This document shows, piece by piece, positions 50,001 to 60,976 of a DNA stretch of 64,000 nt; within the stretch, counting starts at the first letter, position 1, and each line of letters opens with the position of its first letter. The notes beneath the pieces were generated by a model. It saw nothing but the letters and a program-made list of their open reading frames with translations, was not told the DNA's origin and did not search any database. The DNA comes from Agroathelia rolfsii (lineage: Eukaryota; Basidiomycota; Agaricomycetes; Amylocorticiales; Amylocorticiaceae): contig JABRWF010000005.1 in the NCBI GenBank assembly GCA_018343915.1, forward strand, positions 1,213,001 through 1,277,000, written 5' to 3'. A program made the position numbers and the translations under genes.

Positions 50001-51276
50001 CTGTGTATGGGTTTTTCCTTTTAGGAGAAAGCGCGATGGGCTGAAATTGATTATTTCTCCAGGCAACTTTTGCTCTTATCATCGGATATTCACAAGTGGA
50101 TCGGAATCTTGTTCAAATAGCTTCACCTGGAACAGGTTGGTCCGTCGCTTGGAAAAGATGGACGCTTGTCATAATTGGTTTGTAGTTTCGCCAGAGCATT
50201 ATACTATTGGCGGTCCATTGACTGGTGTCCTCTTCAGGTTCTGCTGCCTCGTTCATCATGATGCTTATTCCCCCGCAATCCGGCCGCAAAGCTGTCCGCT
50301 TGCGCAACGCGCGCACGATCATGACGCTCAATAACATTTACTCTTTCTTGATTTCTTTTTGGATTTCCGAGACGTCTACCTCTCCCGCCAACTCTAGCGA
50401 AGCGTCTAAGACACAGTGGCTAGCCTCGTTTAGGTCCCAACTTGTCGCTGCTGCTGAGGAAATTACGGAAGTGAGGAGGTTAACGGATATGGCTAAATGG
50501 GAGGGTAATTTGAGGGGTGCATGGCCGCAAAAGGAGTACCAGCAGCTGATGGAGACTGAGTCTGAGATACTGAGCTCGCTTGCACTGGTAAGCAAGGGCG
50601 TCTCTTTGTTGATATCTGTGCATGCGCATGGGTTTGTTGAAAGTGATAACCGGCTGATCCACCATCATTCTAAATGTTCTACAGATGGGAGGCGCCCTGA
50701 GCCAGATGTCTGATGAGTGGAGGGTCAAGTTCCTGCATAGCACCCGGGTTCTCAACCCGAATTTCGTAAGTCTTTTTTTTGTGACGGATTAGGGGCTCGG
50801 TATCTTCTGTATTGAACCGAGATTTCGATTACACACAGCTAGGGGATGTCGTGGCAGTTCTTTCGCTCATTTCGCAGTCTCTGCGCACAGCTGAACCTAT
50901 GCATCAAGTGTTACCACGGTCTCTTCTCGAGCGTCTCTTGCTCCATAGCCGGAGCACGGAGGGCAAGGTAGCGGCAGATACGGACCAGACAAACGTGATT
51001 GATTTCAGAGAGGTCCAGTCGGTCAACTACATGTACTATGCGTCTGGACTGGTGGCAGTGTATGAGGTCGTCCGGGTGCGTCCGATAACGCTTTTGTACC
51101 ACGATGATAAAGTACTGACCCCAGATTTTGATTCTGATATGGATGATTGGCGGCATGGATACAATTAGGGGGTGGACGAGCTGCACAGGATTACTCGAGC
51201 GCTTTGCGGCGAAGTCCCCTTGAAGGGCTTTGCGAGATGGAAGGAGGAATACGATCAAAAGCATCTCGACGTATGA
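47031..51276 (+). CDS. ArAE/FUSC-type membrane transporter (fungal ER-transporter 6TM family)
   Basis: A large multi-exon gene of about 15 exons. The first are 47031-47275, 47353-47419, 47493-47617, 47673-47744, 47801-47924, 47990-48278, 48353-48460 and 48525-49247, all in frame. The last ends at 51276. The N-terminal half has one block of membrane helices (FFSVIASLLMPPFLPFQM, LISTLVIGLLLGWGIGAAA, SSVVFACFLAFGSFCFALLR, GQYTIMNSILISTATYVAIA). A soluble region follows (EMSALLDKMDAMLK to the Glu/Asp-rich EEEEIEATY). The second block has FAFKYAFLSVALFLPSVF, FYYKQKGLWALIMAQTTLNI, NYVIRLAGTVVGLILGLLAW and YGIAASSAVFFVPVLWLRLY. The C-terminal domain ends VDELHRITRALCGEVPLKGF. The layout matches the fungal ER-transporter 6TM plus DUF2421/BRE4 proteins, thought to be aromatic-acid exporters. 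The substrate is unknown. Confidence 0.78.
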
Positions 51277-51619
51277 TAAGTGCTTTTTTTTCGGGCACAT
51301 CAGGTCTATTATGTTACATACCAAATGCTATAATATTTTGTCATATTTTTCCGAGGGAGAGATGGATAGATGGATGGATGGATGGATGAGCGGGAAGCAC
51401 GTGATGCTGAGGGCGACTAACGCGTCGCAGCGTCCAAGGAAGCAACTGGCCCCATATCTATATATCATCATAACCGCACGCGCTGGCCCGGGTGCGCTGC
51501 GGCAGCGTGCATCTAATTTCCTCTCTCTGTCTCTTTCTGCTCACACTTCTATCTGATCCTGATCTATGGCAGCCTCCATGTATACTCTTGCTTGAATCTG
51601 AATTTTTTGCCTGTTCGTC
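51277..51619. other. Intergenic spacer with GATG repeats
   Basis: Short gap between the transporter stop and the ATG13 start. It contains a GATG tetranucleotide run at 51361-51387 and a T/C-rich leader. No gene. Confidence 0.6.
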
Positions 51620-53995
51620 ATGTCCACCGGCAGTAACGCCCAGAAGGCGGACCAAATAGCCTACCGTTTCTACACAAAGCTGCTGCTAGTCTTGAACCAT
51701 GCTAGGTCCACAATCGATGCAGACAGGCCCCAGGCCAAGATTGACAAATGGGTACGTGTCATACTTGGAGTGTTGTACTCCCACTACGTTGCTCAACTTG
51801 GCATGCCAACCGATGCACTCCCTTTGTTCAGTTCAGTATCGAGATACCCGATTCTGAGCTGCTCAAGGACCATCTGAAGATGTACAAAACCATATCTGCA
51901 ATTGGAACGCCACAACCCCTGCATCTGCAAGTCGTGTTGGTCGTGCCAGAACTATCGTCCAAGCAGGTCCTCACTTATCATGCCCCTGACTCGTCTCGGA
52001 TGCGCATCGACCCCACACCTTTATTTGTCGTCCTTGAAACTTGGAGTCTTGAGTTGGTTTCTAATGGGGCTCTGGAGGACGTGCCGCCGCCGACTTTGTA
52101 CAAAAACGGTATCCCGTTGTTTAGGAGTCTGTATGCTCTACTACGCTTGCTGCCTTCTTGGAAGCTTTATAAGCGCCTTCGAAGGCCCAGTGGCCGGGTT
52201 GGCACGTTTAGCATATCGGTACGCTTGCGTCCTCAGGGACAGCCCAAGGATACTCTTGATTTTGGTGAGTGGCATTTTGCGTGCTCTGTTTATCAAACGG
52301 GTACTGACATCATTGAAAGACATGCCATTATCCCCGAACTCGCCTAGCCTGGCTACACAAACCCATTCATTCCCCTCAGTCCCTCATCCAATGGGCTCAT
52401 TCTCACTCACATCAAGATTTTTGGCCAATCCTGATTTTAGGGTGGAAGACCTGGAATCTCTGCTGTCGTCGCGGTTCCTCTCTCTGGAAGAAGGACCTGA
52501 GTTCACACCGACCTTGGTCAAGAACCAGCAACGAGATTCCATATCGGGCTCTCCTGGTAGTCTTCCCATCAAGACATCAACATCTCCACCACGTCTATCA
52601 ACATCCCCTCGCGCTATTGCCGAGCGATTCGTGCTCTCCCCCGCAGCAAGCTCACAAGCAGCGTTACCACTGGCCGCCAGTCAATCTCCTAAACTAAAGG
52701 AGAAACCTTTGGCCGCGAGTCGGCCGCCAACGGGGAGTCCCTTGCCCGCGATGGGAGTATCCCCCTCTGCTCTGTCGGCTGCCAGCTCGACCTCGGCCTA
52801 TTCGCGGGACGATGGTAAAGTTGGTATACCCGCAGCTGCTCGGATACGTAAAGAGAGCAATAGTCGCGTTGGCTCGACCCCTGTAAGCAGAGCTAGGCAC
52901 CTTTTTTAATTGCGTGCGGGCTCTAACTCGGTTGATCTTTTCCAGGATTTACCCTCTTTACCAAGTCCGCTACCTATCAGAAGGCCAAACGTGAACCCAA
53001 TTCATCCGTTCAAGTCCTCTACCCTTTCGTCCGGATCCCCCTCCCTGCATTCGCCTTCGTCGACGCGACAGCAATCCCCGCTCTCGGGTGGTCCTAATGT
53101 GACCAAATTCCCTGTTCCTGCCTCACCTATGGGTGGAGCTCGGATACCACTCCCTTCAAGTTTCGATGAGCGTCCAAAGATGCCCACGTCGGGACGGAAA
53201 CGCTATTCGAGTAGCTTTGGCCACAGATACGCATCCAGCGTTGGTGCCACGAGTGAAGGTAGCTCCGGCCCCGAAAGAGATAAGGATAGGCCGGCGATGG
53301 ATCGAGAACGTGTGGAGGCATGTTACACTCAGGACTTTTAAGTAATATGACATGGTCTGATCAGATTCTCTTAGAGTGCCTTCTTCTTGAGTGCCAATAC
53401 AGAAGACGACGATATATCAGCGTTCGTTCAGGACATTGATGCCCGCAAACCCCTAACGGGGCTGAGGCGAACACAAGACAATGCCGGAAGCCTACGATCG
53501 GCACCAGAGAAAGAGGAACAGAACAAGCCGGGACAGAATCACGAACGAGAGCCGACTGTTCGACCACCAAGGGAGCCTTTGTCGAGGGATTCACTGAGTG
53601 CACCATCCTCATCATCAGGTGTACAAACTGGTCTCGGTAATTCCAGAGGTGGTGCCATGTTGACGAGCGAGACGGAAGTCGATGCACGTCTCAAGGAGAT
53701 GAAGGAGACTTTCCTTGCAAGCCTTAGGGATATAGACTCTGGTAGCACTAGACGCAAGACGAGCAGCCAGGACGTGCCTAGTCTGCTGCCAGTAACACCC
53801 GGTCCTGCTGCTAGTCCTCGATCTCCACTTAGTGACCGGAGAGCGACTCCCCCACAAGAAGGTAGGGCTTCTCCTTTTGCATCCCGACCTGCCTCTGTAG
53901 CGCCGAGCATCATAGGTCATAGTGGTCTCAGCCAGGCCTCAGATGAGGTACTGGGAAAGATGTCCTTTGAGGCGCCTCGACCACGAAAGCTATGA
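51620..53995 (+). CDS. ATG13: Autophagy-related protein 13
   Basis: Regulatory subunit of the Atg1 kinase complex that starts autophagosome formation. Exons 51620-51751, 51832-52264, 52320-52882, 52946-53317 and 53375-53995 give 706 residues. The N-terminal HORMA domain is visible (QIAYRFYTKLLLVLNHARST, FSIEIPDSELLKDHLKMYKT, LHLQVVLVVPE, PLFRSLYALLRLLPSWKLYK, FSISVRLRPQG). A long Ser/Pro-rich disordered tail carries many SP sites, as expected for TOR/PKA control. The C-terminal motif SAFFLSANTEDDDISAFVQD is the conserved short motif of fungal Atg13 tails. The fourth intron has a weak donor: either GC after GTGGAG at 53317, or GT four codons earlier with GTGGAG as donor. Continuing without an intron meets a stop at 53339-53341. 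Confidence 0.85.
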
Positions 53996-54717
53996 ACGTT
54001 TTTCTTCTATATCTTCTATATTATGGCCAAATACATACATGTGTCTTTTTTGTGTATAGTGTGCATATAAGTATGTCGGAATTATTCTTGTCATCGTTTT
54101 GTCTGTAGCATTTACAACTCCTCTCCTCTCTATTATTTCTGTCTCATTGACTGACTCTTTTTTACTTACAACATTATCCATACGTATTCATTTTTATGTT
54201 ATCTATCACTCGCGTCATGGCAGGATTCTCAAATCGTTTATTGTTTGACTATACATGATGCTGTCACAGCGTCTTGATTTGGATTCTCGAACTGGTTCTT
54301 GATCTCATGCTCCCATTGGTCATGATGCATGACGAGCTGCTGCAGCGAAAAGTTATAAGCGAAGAAGCTCGACCCTGCGGGAAGAAGAAAACAATGCCAC
54401 TCAATACATCCACTCCAAATTCGGTGCTTTACTGGCCAGCCTGAGATAACCAACCGCCTGGCTTGGTTCATGATTCGGGCTTTCTAAGTCTACAACACTG
54501 CCTTGGCACCCCCTCTCTTCCTCCTCAGACATATCTCTTGGTTAGCCTGAGTTTACTAGCGCCAGTGCTAGTAGTCAGCAATTCTTGACAGAGCTGTTTA
54601 TTTTGAACCTAATTACACCAGCACTGGTATACCGACTACTATTCATGTCGTTCCTAGCGTGATACTATCTTATAATCAGGTCTGTCTGCAGAACATTCAT
54701 CCGAAACAGTTGGTACT
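53996..54717. other. Intergenic spacer
   Basis: 3' flank of ATG13 and promoter of the PHD/chromodomain gene. Several small frames are present but no gene is recognised. Confidence 0.55.
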
Positions 54718-56727
54718 ATGACAGAAGACGTGGATATACTCTTTCCCGTATCACCTGAGCGCGAGTATCCCACTGGTGCGACGCCTAAACACAGTCCCGT
54801 CCATGCACGCCGCGCTGCCTCAGCCCAATTAGCCCCCTCCGCAAACAAGATCATAGCCGAGCTTGAACGCGCTAATCGGGCCATGGTGCAGGAGGTGCGC
54901 GCGTTGAAGAAGAGCATGCTGGATCGGTTGAGTCAGGTAGAATCCCATGTCGAGGCGTCCCATATCAGGAGTTACAAGAGCCTTCGGGACGCTAATCAGA
55001 GTCTTGACAAGTTGGCACGTAACACTTTATCTCAGACTCTGGAAATAGCTCAGTTGAAGGCAGAGCTTCGGGAAGCGAAGAATGAGTTGGATGAAACTAA
55101 GCAGCGGTTATCTGTTCTTGAGGAAGCTATGGCTAGAACAACACCGTCGTCACATGAGTTACCAGCGGATTTGGAGTGCCAATATCTTGAACCTTATCCT
55201 AGAGTTGATGACCATCTAATGCATGACCATGAAGATGAGGTCAGGACACAGTTAACGGGTATATTCATTAAGAAACGCGTTTTTTTTTTTACTTTCATCT
55301 AACAAAACTATCATTCTAGATTATCTCGATGCATTGGATATGTTTGAGCCCACAACATTATCACCGCTAAGGTCCCCTGAAGCCGGGATATCTCCTTCAA
55401 ACTGTACGTAGAATGACACAGTAATGTCTTGAACCAAATGAAGGAAAAGCTCAATGTTACACTATCTGCACTGACAGTACACGCTTCAGCACTTCCAGAT
55501 CCAGTAACCTACCATGAGCAGTTTCCGGAAAACACACCCGAAATACTGGAAGTAAGGACATCCCAGCATAATGATAACTCTTGAGATGATGTTTTATTTG
55601 CTAATCAATCGGCATCTTTTTTTTTTTTAGCCAGCTGCTTCTGTCTTGGGGAAGAGGAAGCATCCCTATGTTTGTTGCGACTACAATGACGAGTCATCAT
55701 CTCTCTCGTCGGTTCCAAGCAGTCCCGATCCCGAGACCGAATGCGAACCAGGAAGCAGTTCCGAGTTCTCTCCTGAACCGCCGGGAAAGGGAGCCAGGAT
55801 AGCAGTCCATTTACTTATCCCGCCATCATCCTCCTCACCCAAGTCTAGCCAAAGAAGCAATCTTGCTGAGCACAAATCAGGAAACCATTGGACTAGCGCG
55901 CTTGATGCCAATGTGGAATGGCCTGAAAAATTAATCGGAGAAGAGGTTAACCGTGATGTGAGTCTCCCGTCCGTTCAAGTAGACAAATTGTGCTGAGAAC
56001 CCTCTCTGCAGTTTATTGTCTGCGATGGGTAATACCAAATGCGCGTTAGGCTGTTGGAGAATACTGATACAAGAGAGACATACAGCTGCGAGTTATTTTA
56101 TCATTGGTCTTGCGTGGCCGTAAACCGGGACGATCCCCGTGTGCAACCTGACGTTCTTTATTTTTGCCCGCGCTGTGAATACAAGTAGGTCATTATACAT
56201 CGCAAATCCGGAATACTAATATTCACTTACATACTTCATTACAGGAAAAATAGTGCGTCTTCAAAGCTTGATTATGAATACTACTAATCATACTAATCCT
56301 CAAACATTTCTATTACCACATCAGTCGGCAAGAAAATATATAAGTCAAAACGAAAGGAAAAAGTTGGTATCTGTGCACACCCCAATTGCGATCTGTTACA
56401 GGATGCAGATTTCTACGCTGTTGATTACCTCATCGGTCGAAGACATCTATCCTTCGATGGCCAAGAAATCACGGAATATCTCGTCAAATGGACCGGGTGA
56501 GTTCGTTGTGTTCTGTTTCGACTTGTTTTGGTCCGCTCATGGAGCGTCGTACTAGGTGGGCTGTTGGCGAATCAACCTGGACAGCAGAGTGCGATATTAC
56601 TGATGAGCTACTATGGACTTTTCATGAAGCTGCTCTTGACGAAAGTTTCACTCAGAAAATATTGGAAAGTAATCAGGGTTTCCTGCTGCAAGAAGCTCTA
56701 GATCACGGCTTCCGGCTTCCTTCGTAA
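54718..56727 (+). CDS. PHD-finger and chromodomain protein with N-terminal coiled coil
   Basis: Exons 54718-55258, 55320-55403, 55478-55551, 55631-55957, 56012-56028 (17 nt), 56086-56184, 56245-56252 (8 nt), 56325-56496 and 56556-56727 total 497 codons plus stop in perfect frame. Residues about 40-145 are a coiled coil (KIIAELERANRAMVQEVRAL and on to KAELREAKNELDETKQRLSV). A Ser/Pro/Glu-rich linker follows. About residue 343 begins a short PHD-like zinc finger: FIVCDGCELFYHWSC, then LYFCPRCEYK. The last 100 residues hold a chromodomain: FYAVDYLIGRRHLSFDGQEI, TEYLVKWTGW and ESTWTAECDI. This suggests a nuclear histone-tail reader. The PHD finger lacks an obvious first Cys-X2-Cys pair, although a CC pair lies far upstream. 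No orthologue recognised. Confidence 0.75.
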
Positions 56728-57167
56728 GGGTCAGTGGATGCACCTGTTTATCTATAAGTTAATTTCTTTATAATATCTTGATCAATATACTACTATGGTA
56801 TTGCGCTATGGTTAACTCTTTTTGCTCTTGCGTTGATTTTTCTTCTTCAACCTGTTTATGTTCAAGCTCGAGATTTGTGTACTATATACATGTATATCAT
56901 CAGGATAATATAGTATAATCCGTAATAAATAATGCATGCCGCATTACGAGTTCTATGTTTTCTCAAATCTTTAGTTATACAATTACAGTGTTCATGAAAA
57001 GATAGTCCAATGCATTTTCATACGCAAGAAAGTATCAGCAGCTACGCGGCTCGGCTGCCGGAGCAATCTTTGGATGGCTTCGCTTCGTCACGATAACGAG
57101 TTTCACTGACTTCACTACTTGATCTTCTAGGACGAGTATTATCGAATAATCAGTAGTCGTAATCTTC
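56728..57167. other. Intergenic spacer
   Basis: AT-rich DNA between two plus-strand genes; nothing recognised. Confidence 0.6.
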
Positions 57168-58337
57168 ATGATGACCTCAACAGAGGGCTACAAAATCAAA
57201 GACATCGATATTACAGAGGAAGATATTCAGAAAGTAATAGACTCTTGCGTAGACTTCACCCAATCTTCGACGAATGGTTCTCATGTTATCAAATCAATTA
57301 CGAGTCTCGATCATAAACGTGCGAGGTATGTCTGTCGCTGACTATCACATCTACGAATGCATTAACCGTAATCAATTGCTCGTACTACATATACTGCATG
57401 CGCTACCCATAGCGATTCGTTGAGCTATGTCGTCGCATTGTCCGATGGCCCGGCATATCTTTTGCTTGTCTCTCAGAAGCAACCAGCAAATACCATACCT
57501 CTGGCTGCGCTCAACTCCCTACTCCAGCTGGCTCAACAAACAACATCCGTACCGTTTCCGCATCTAGTCTCATCATCGACGGACTGTACTATCATTCCCT
57601 ATCATTACACCCTCTTCACACTGCCGGACAATTTCTCATTATCAAATTCTCTGGAGAACCGTAGAGCAGGTCTGGCGGAACAGCAAATCGCGCGCATCGA
57701 GATGGAATTGGGTGTTTGCCTGAAACAACTACATGGTCTACAAAATGACTGGTTCGGCAAACCAAAGGCGTCGTCGCCAGCTGGGTTTGCTCCATCAGCA
57801 TTCTCGTTTTTGTCCAATCCCGGCGGTGAAGAACCCGTTTATTCATGGCAAGAGGCATTTACCCCGATGGTTGAAGAGTTACTCGATGAACTTCAGAAGC
57901 TGTATCCAACTCTAGCACCCTGGTCTACACTACGGCTCTGCCTTGGTCGTGCTGTCGGATTTTATCTCTTCGATGACGCGGAAGTCCCATGTCTCATCAG
58001 TGGAAGGGTCCTGACGGATTCAACGGTTTTCATCATCGATACCGAACATGCTGGTCAAGGGCAATCGGAGATTGTTAGTATACTGCCGACGATTTTCCTA
58101 GAGTCTGTTTGGGGCGATCCACTGCTGGAGCCCATGCTATTGCCACCAGGTCCGTCAAAGGCGGTTTTGGAAGCGTATACGGGCGGAGTGCCATTAGTGT
58201 TGTTTCCAAGGCAAAAGACGAAGAGGTTATGGTACGCCCTGTATCATGCCGGGGCTCAGTTGCTGTTAGGAAGTGAGGATGTACGAGAGCAAATTGTAGA
58301 AATCGCGGAGAAGTTGAAGCATGCACCTTGTTATTAG
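57168..58337 (+). CDS. APH/choline-kinase-like fold protein, substrate unknown
   Basis: Two exons, 57168-57325 and 57413-58337, give 360 residues in frame. The pattern is that of fungal phosphotransferase-like proteins: VSFPFPH-type strand segments (TTSVPFPHLVSS), YHYTLFTLPDNFSLS, then a catalytic-loop-like region LGVCLKQLHGLQNDWFG, and a long C-terminal helical part with WQEAFTPMVEELLDELQKLY, GRAVGFYLFDDAEVPCLISG, ESVWGDPLLEPMLLPPGPSK and LVLFPRQKTKRLWYALYHA. The usual HGDLHxxN loop is not clear, so kinase activity is doubtful. Common in Agaricomycetes as a hypothetical protein. It runs tail-to-tail with MED8, with only about 70 bp between stops. Confidence 0.6.
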
Positions 58338-58408
58338 AATACTCATAGTCAACCATGGGCTGAGGAAGAATGTAAATTGCATGATTAAACTCACATAGAT
58401 AGCATTCA
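58338..58408. other. Convergent 3' junction
   Basis: Only about 70 bases separate the stop codons of the APH-like gene and MED8, so their transcripts probably overlap at their 3' ends. Confidence 0.6.
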
Positions 58409-59294
58409 TCAAAGGTCCAGATTGATTGCAGTAGGTGTAGAAGGGGGGTACTGATTTGGATTTAAGGAAGCATTGACAAGATCCTCGTCTGCTTCGTCAT
58501 CATCATCATCATCATCATCGTCGTCGTCGTCGTCGTCACCATCACTCTCGCTGGCCTCCATATCTTCCATGTCGACATCATCGGCTTTGGGAGATGCGTC
58601 CCATTCGAATTCTTCTGGCTCCTCGACTTCGACTGCTACCCGAGCATGCCATTCGTACTTCTCCTTTAGCATTTCGATTGCTCGCTGCGCACGCTCCGCG
58701 CGGGAGTCGTGCTCCATCCGGATCTGGTTGATTTCAGCGAGAACCGCATCGTGGTCTGCCTGGTTTTGAGCAGTGACTTGAGTAGGGTCCTGGTTATAGA
58801 TTAGACTGCGGTCGGCAGGGAAGATAGAAGAAAGCAATTATCCTCACAAAAGAAGCCGATTTGTGGGCCTGCAATGTCAACGCGCCTTTTGTGCTCATGT
58901 GTTCGGAAAGGCGTTTGACGGTGGCGTTTTCCTCGTCCATGACAGTAAATGTCTGGTGCACACGAAGGTACGGAAGCACATCGTTATTGAATTTGTCTGC
59001 GGATAGCACCAAATTGGGGACTAGGCTCGTATCAGCGACGGGATTGCGAGGGGGAGCTTGGGCAAGTGCCGATTGGTGGCGGGGCTGAGGTGTTGTCAGC
59101 GATGCCGCGAAGCTATGGGTCTGGGAAAGCAAAATGTTGTATTTGGACAAAATTTCTGGCCATGGCGGCAGATAATTGGCATTGTTTGCCTCGACTGTGC
59201 GTAGAAGTGATTCCAGGGAGTCTATGATCTGCTGCGCCTTGAAGCGGAGGGACTCGAGCTGGGACGAAGATAGCGCAAGTAGATTGGTCTCCAT
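58409..59294 (-). CDS. MED8: Mediator complex subunit 8
   Basis: Head-module subunit of Mediator, linking activators to RNA polymerase II. Minus-strand exons 58848-59294 and 58409-58789 give 275 residues. The N-terminus has the MED8 signature: LESLRFKAQQIIDSLESLLR, then LPPWPEILSKYNILLSQTHS. An amphipathic helix follows (QADHDAVLAEINQIRMEHDS, then AQRAIEMLKEKYEW). The C-terminal tail is acidic with a run of about 14 Asp encoded by a GAT/GAC microsatellite, which may vary in length. The intron acceptor is the AACCAG before GACCCTACTC; the nearer CAG would bring an early stop. An upstream in-frame ATG exists at 59339 but adds a poorly conserved extension. Confidence 0.75.
58497..58537. repeat. 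Trinucleotide repeat encoding poly-Asp in MED8
   Basis: A CAT/CGT-type trinucleotide run on the plus strand encodes about fourteen consecutive Asp residues near the C-terminus of MED8. The mixed codons suggest an older repeat, though still able to change length. Confidence 0.75.
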
Positions 59295-59897
59295 AGCAAT
59301 ATCGATGCTGGATACGCAGGAAGGGTGATACTCAAACACAATATCTGTGGGCCTTGATTAAGTTGCAGCGAGTCCAGCGCGTCCGAGTCAAACACCGAAT
59401 GGTTGAGGCCGTTGAGAGACGACACACTGACAACTGAGTACTGAGTACTGAGTACTACACCGTGACAAAAGCCGTCTTCGAATCAATCACTCTGACACAA
59501 TGACGTACTGACGAATATATCCAACTATTCAACGGCGTTACATGTCACAGCACGTGATACTAGTCATGATATCAGATGCGAGAACTCAGCCTGGCCCAAC
59601 CATTTTGCGAGTTCATAACTTGTAGTACTCTCCTGGATGTGTAGATTTATCATATATATCGAATAATAGTCTCTTGGTAGATTTCATGCTGTCGATTTTC
59701 TAAAGGTGCGTGACAAAGGTGTGATCAGTCACATCATCTGACTCTGGGGGCCAATAAGAACCGAACCTGAATTACGACCAACAACCGCAACTGCTAATCA
59801 ACCCAGTCTATTTTGTCAAGTTCTGATACTCTAACAGAACAAGAAAGGAGCTTTCTTTTCTTCTTCTTCTTCTGCTTGCATATAGTGCTAGCCCGTC
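59295..59897. other. Divergent promoter region between MED8 and the mitochondrial HMG gene
   Basis: A 600-bp shared intergenic region. It contains three copies of a CTGAGTA heptamer at 59434-59455. The last 60 bases before the HMG ATG are T/C-rich. Confidence 0.6.
59434..59455. repeat. Tandem CTGAGTA heptamers
   Basis: Three direct copies of CTGAGTA followed by a partial copy, about 140 bases from the MED8 start. It could be simple-sequence slippage or a small factor-binding array. Confidence 0.7.
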
Positions 59898-60976
59898 ATG
59901 ATATTTCCTACGGTCACTCGCTTGTTACTACCTAGGCTTGCTACCCGTAGTACGGTGCTTGCCCCCAATGTTTACGCATCACTTCAGACGCGTCGTGCAT
60001 GGCTTAGCACTTCGTATCCCCTTCTGTATGCTGCCGCATCTGCTACTAAAACTAAGACAACGACCAAGAGAAAGAGTAAAGATACTGCGGATGCGGAAAC
60101 TACAAAGGCCAAACCCAAGAAAGCAGTCAAGAAGAAACCTGCTGCCAAACCCAAGAAAGTCAAGAAAGTTAAGAAGACACCGAAACCACGTCAGTAGCGT
60201 GATTTTCATCGCATTTGAAATGCTGATGCTGATAGTTATCGTTAGGGGTGATTATCAAGGCTTCGGACAAGCCTCCCAAGAGTGCTGGCTCGCCTTTCAT
60301 TCTCTTCGTATCCAAATACCTCTCAGGCATCGCTCCTGAGGACAAGGCCTCCCGTGAACACATGTCAAAGCATGCAAAGGAGGCGGCTCGCATGTGGAAG
60401 GCCCTTACCGACGCCGAGAAGAAGGTCAGTCTTACTCAACAATCCATAGAAACGCTGACATCGACGATTGCTTGTTGTGATACAGCCATTCCAAGAGGAA
60501 TTTGAAGAAATCAGCCAGAGGAGGCGAGCGGAGCGTGAACAATACTTCTTGAATGTAGACCAGAAGGTGCTCAATGAGCTCAACAAGAGGAGGGCCAAGC
60601 TCGGAAAGAGCAAGATCCGCAGAAAGCTTCCTCTTGAGGAACGCAGGCCCATCTCTGCATTCTTGAGGTGAAAATATCGTCAACCAATTGACGAGATATC
60701 TAATGGCATTTGCTTCCTAGGTTCTTGGCAGATTTCCGTACTTCGGCTGATAGCCAGGCTATCGCGTCCTCGTCGGCCAAACCTAGTATCGATATAATCA
60801 GAGAAGCAGGAAAACGATGGAAGGCCCTGGGTGAGGCAGAACAAGAGGTAAGCATCATATGCAGATTCCCTGATGTTACTGCCAACAATGCTCATGCCCT
60901 TCTGTAATAGCCATATAAGTTGGCCTTCCAAGAGGCCAAGAAGGAATATGAAAGCAGGCGGTCAACAATTGCGTAA
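59898..60976 (+). CDS. Mitochondrial HMG-box protein (Abf2/TFAM-like)
   Basis: Exons 59898-60189, 60246-60424, 60486-60667, 60721-60847 and 60911-60976 give 281 residues in frame. Residues 1-50 are a typical mitochondrial presequence (MIFPTVTRLLLPRLATRSTV, then LQTRRAWLSTSYPLL). A Lys-rich linker follows (KAVKKKPAAKPKKVKKVKK). Two HMG boxes are seen: one with GSPFILFVSKYLSG, ARMWKALTDAEKKPFQEEFE, and a second, weaker box with RRPISAFLRFLADFR, AGKRWKALGEAEQEPYKLAF. Two boxes plus a presequence match fungal Abf2/mammalian TFAM, which package and maintain mitochondrial DNA. No relation to the SOX-like factor at 7045 beyond the fold. Confidence 0.85.

Noticed and set aside
58790..58847. Nearer acceptor (CCGCAG) for the MED8 intron
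   Set aside because: It gives an early stop; the AACCAG acceptor at 58790 keeps frame.
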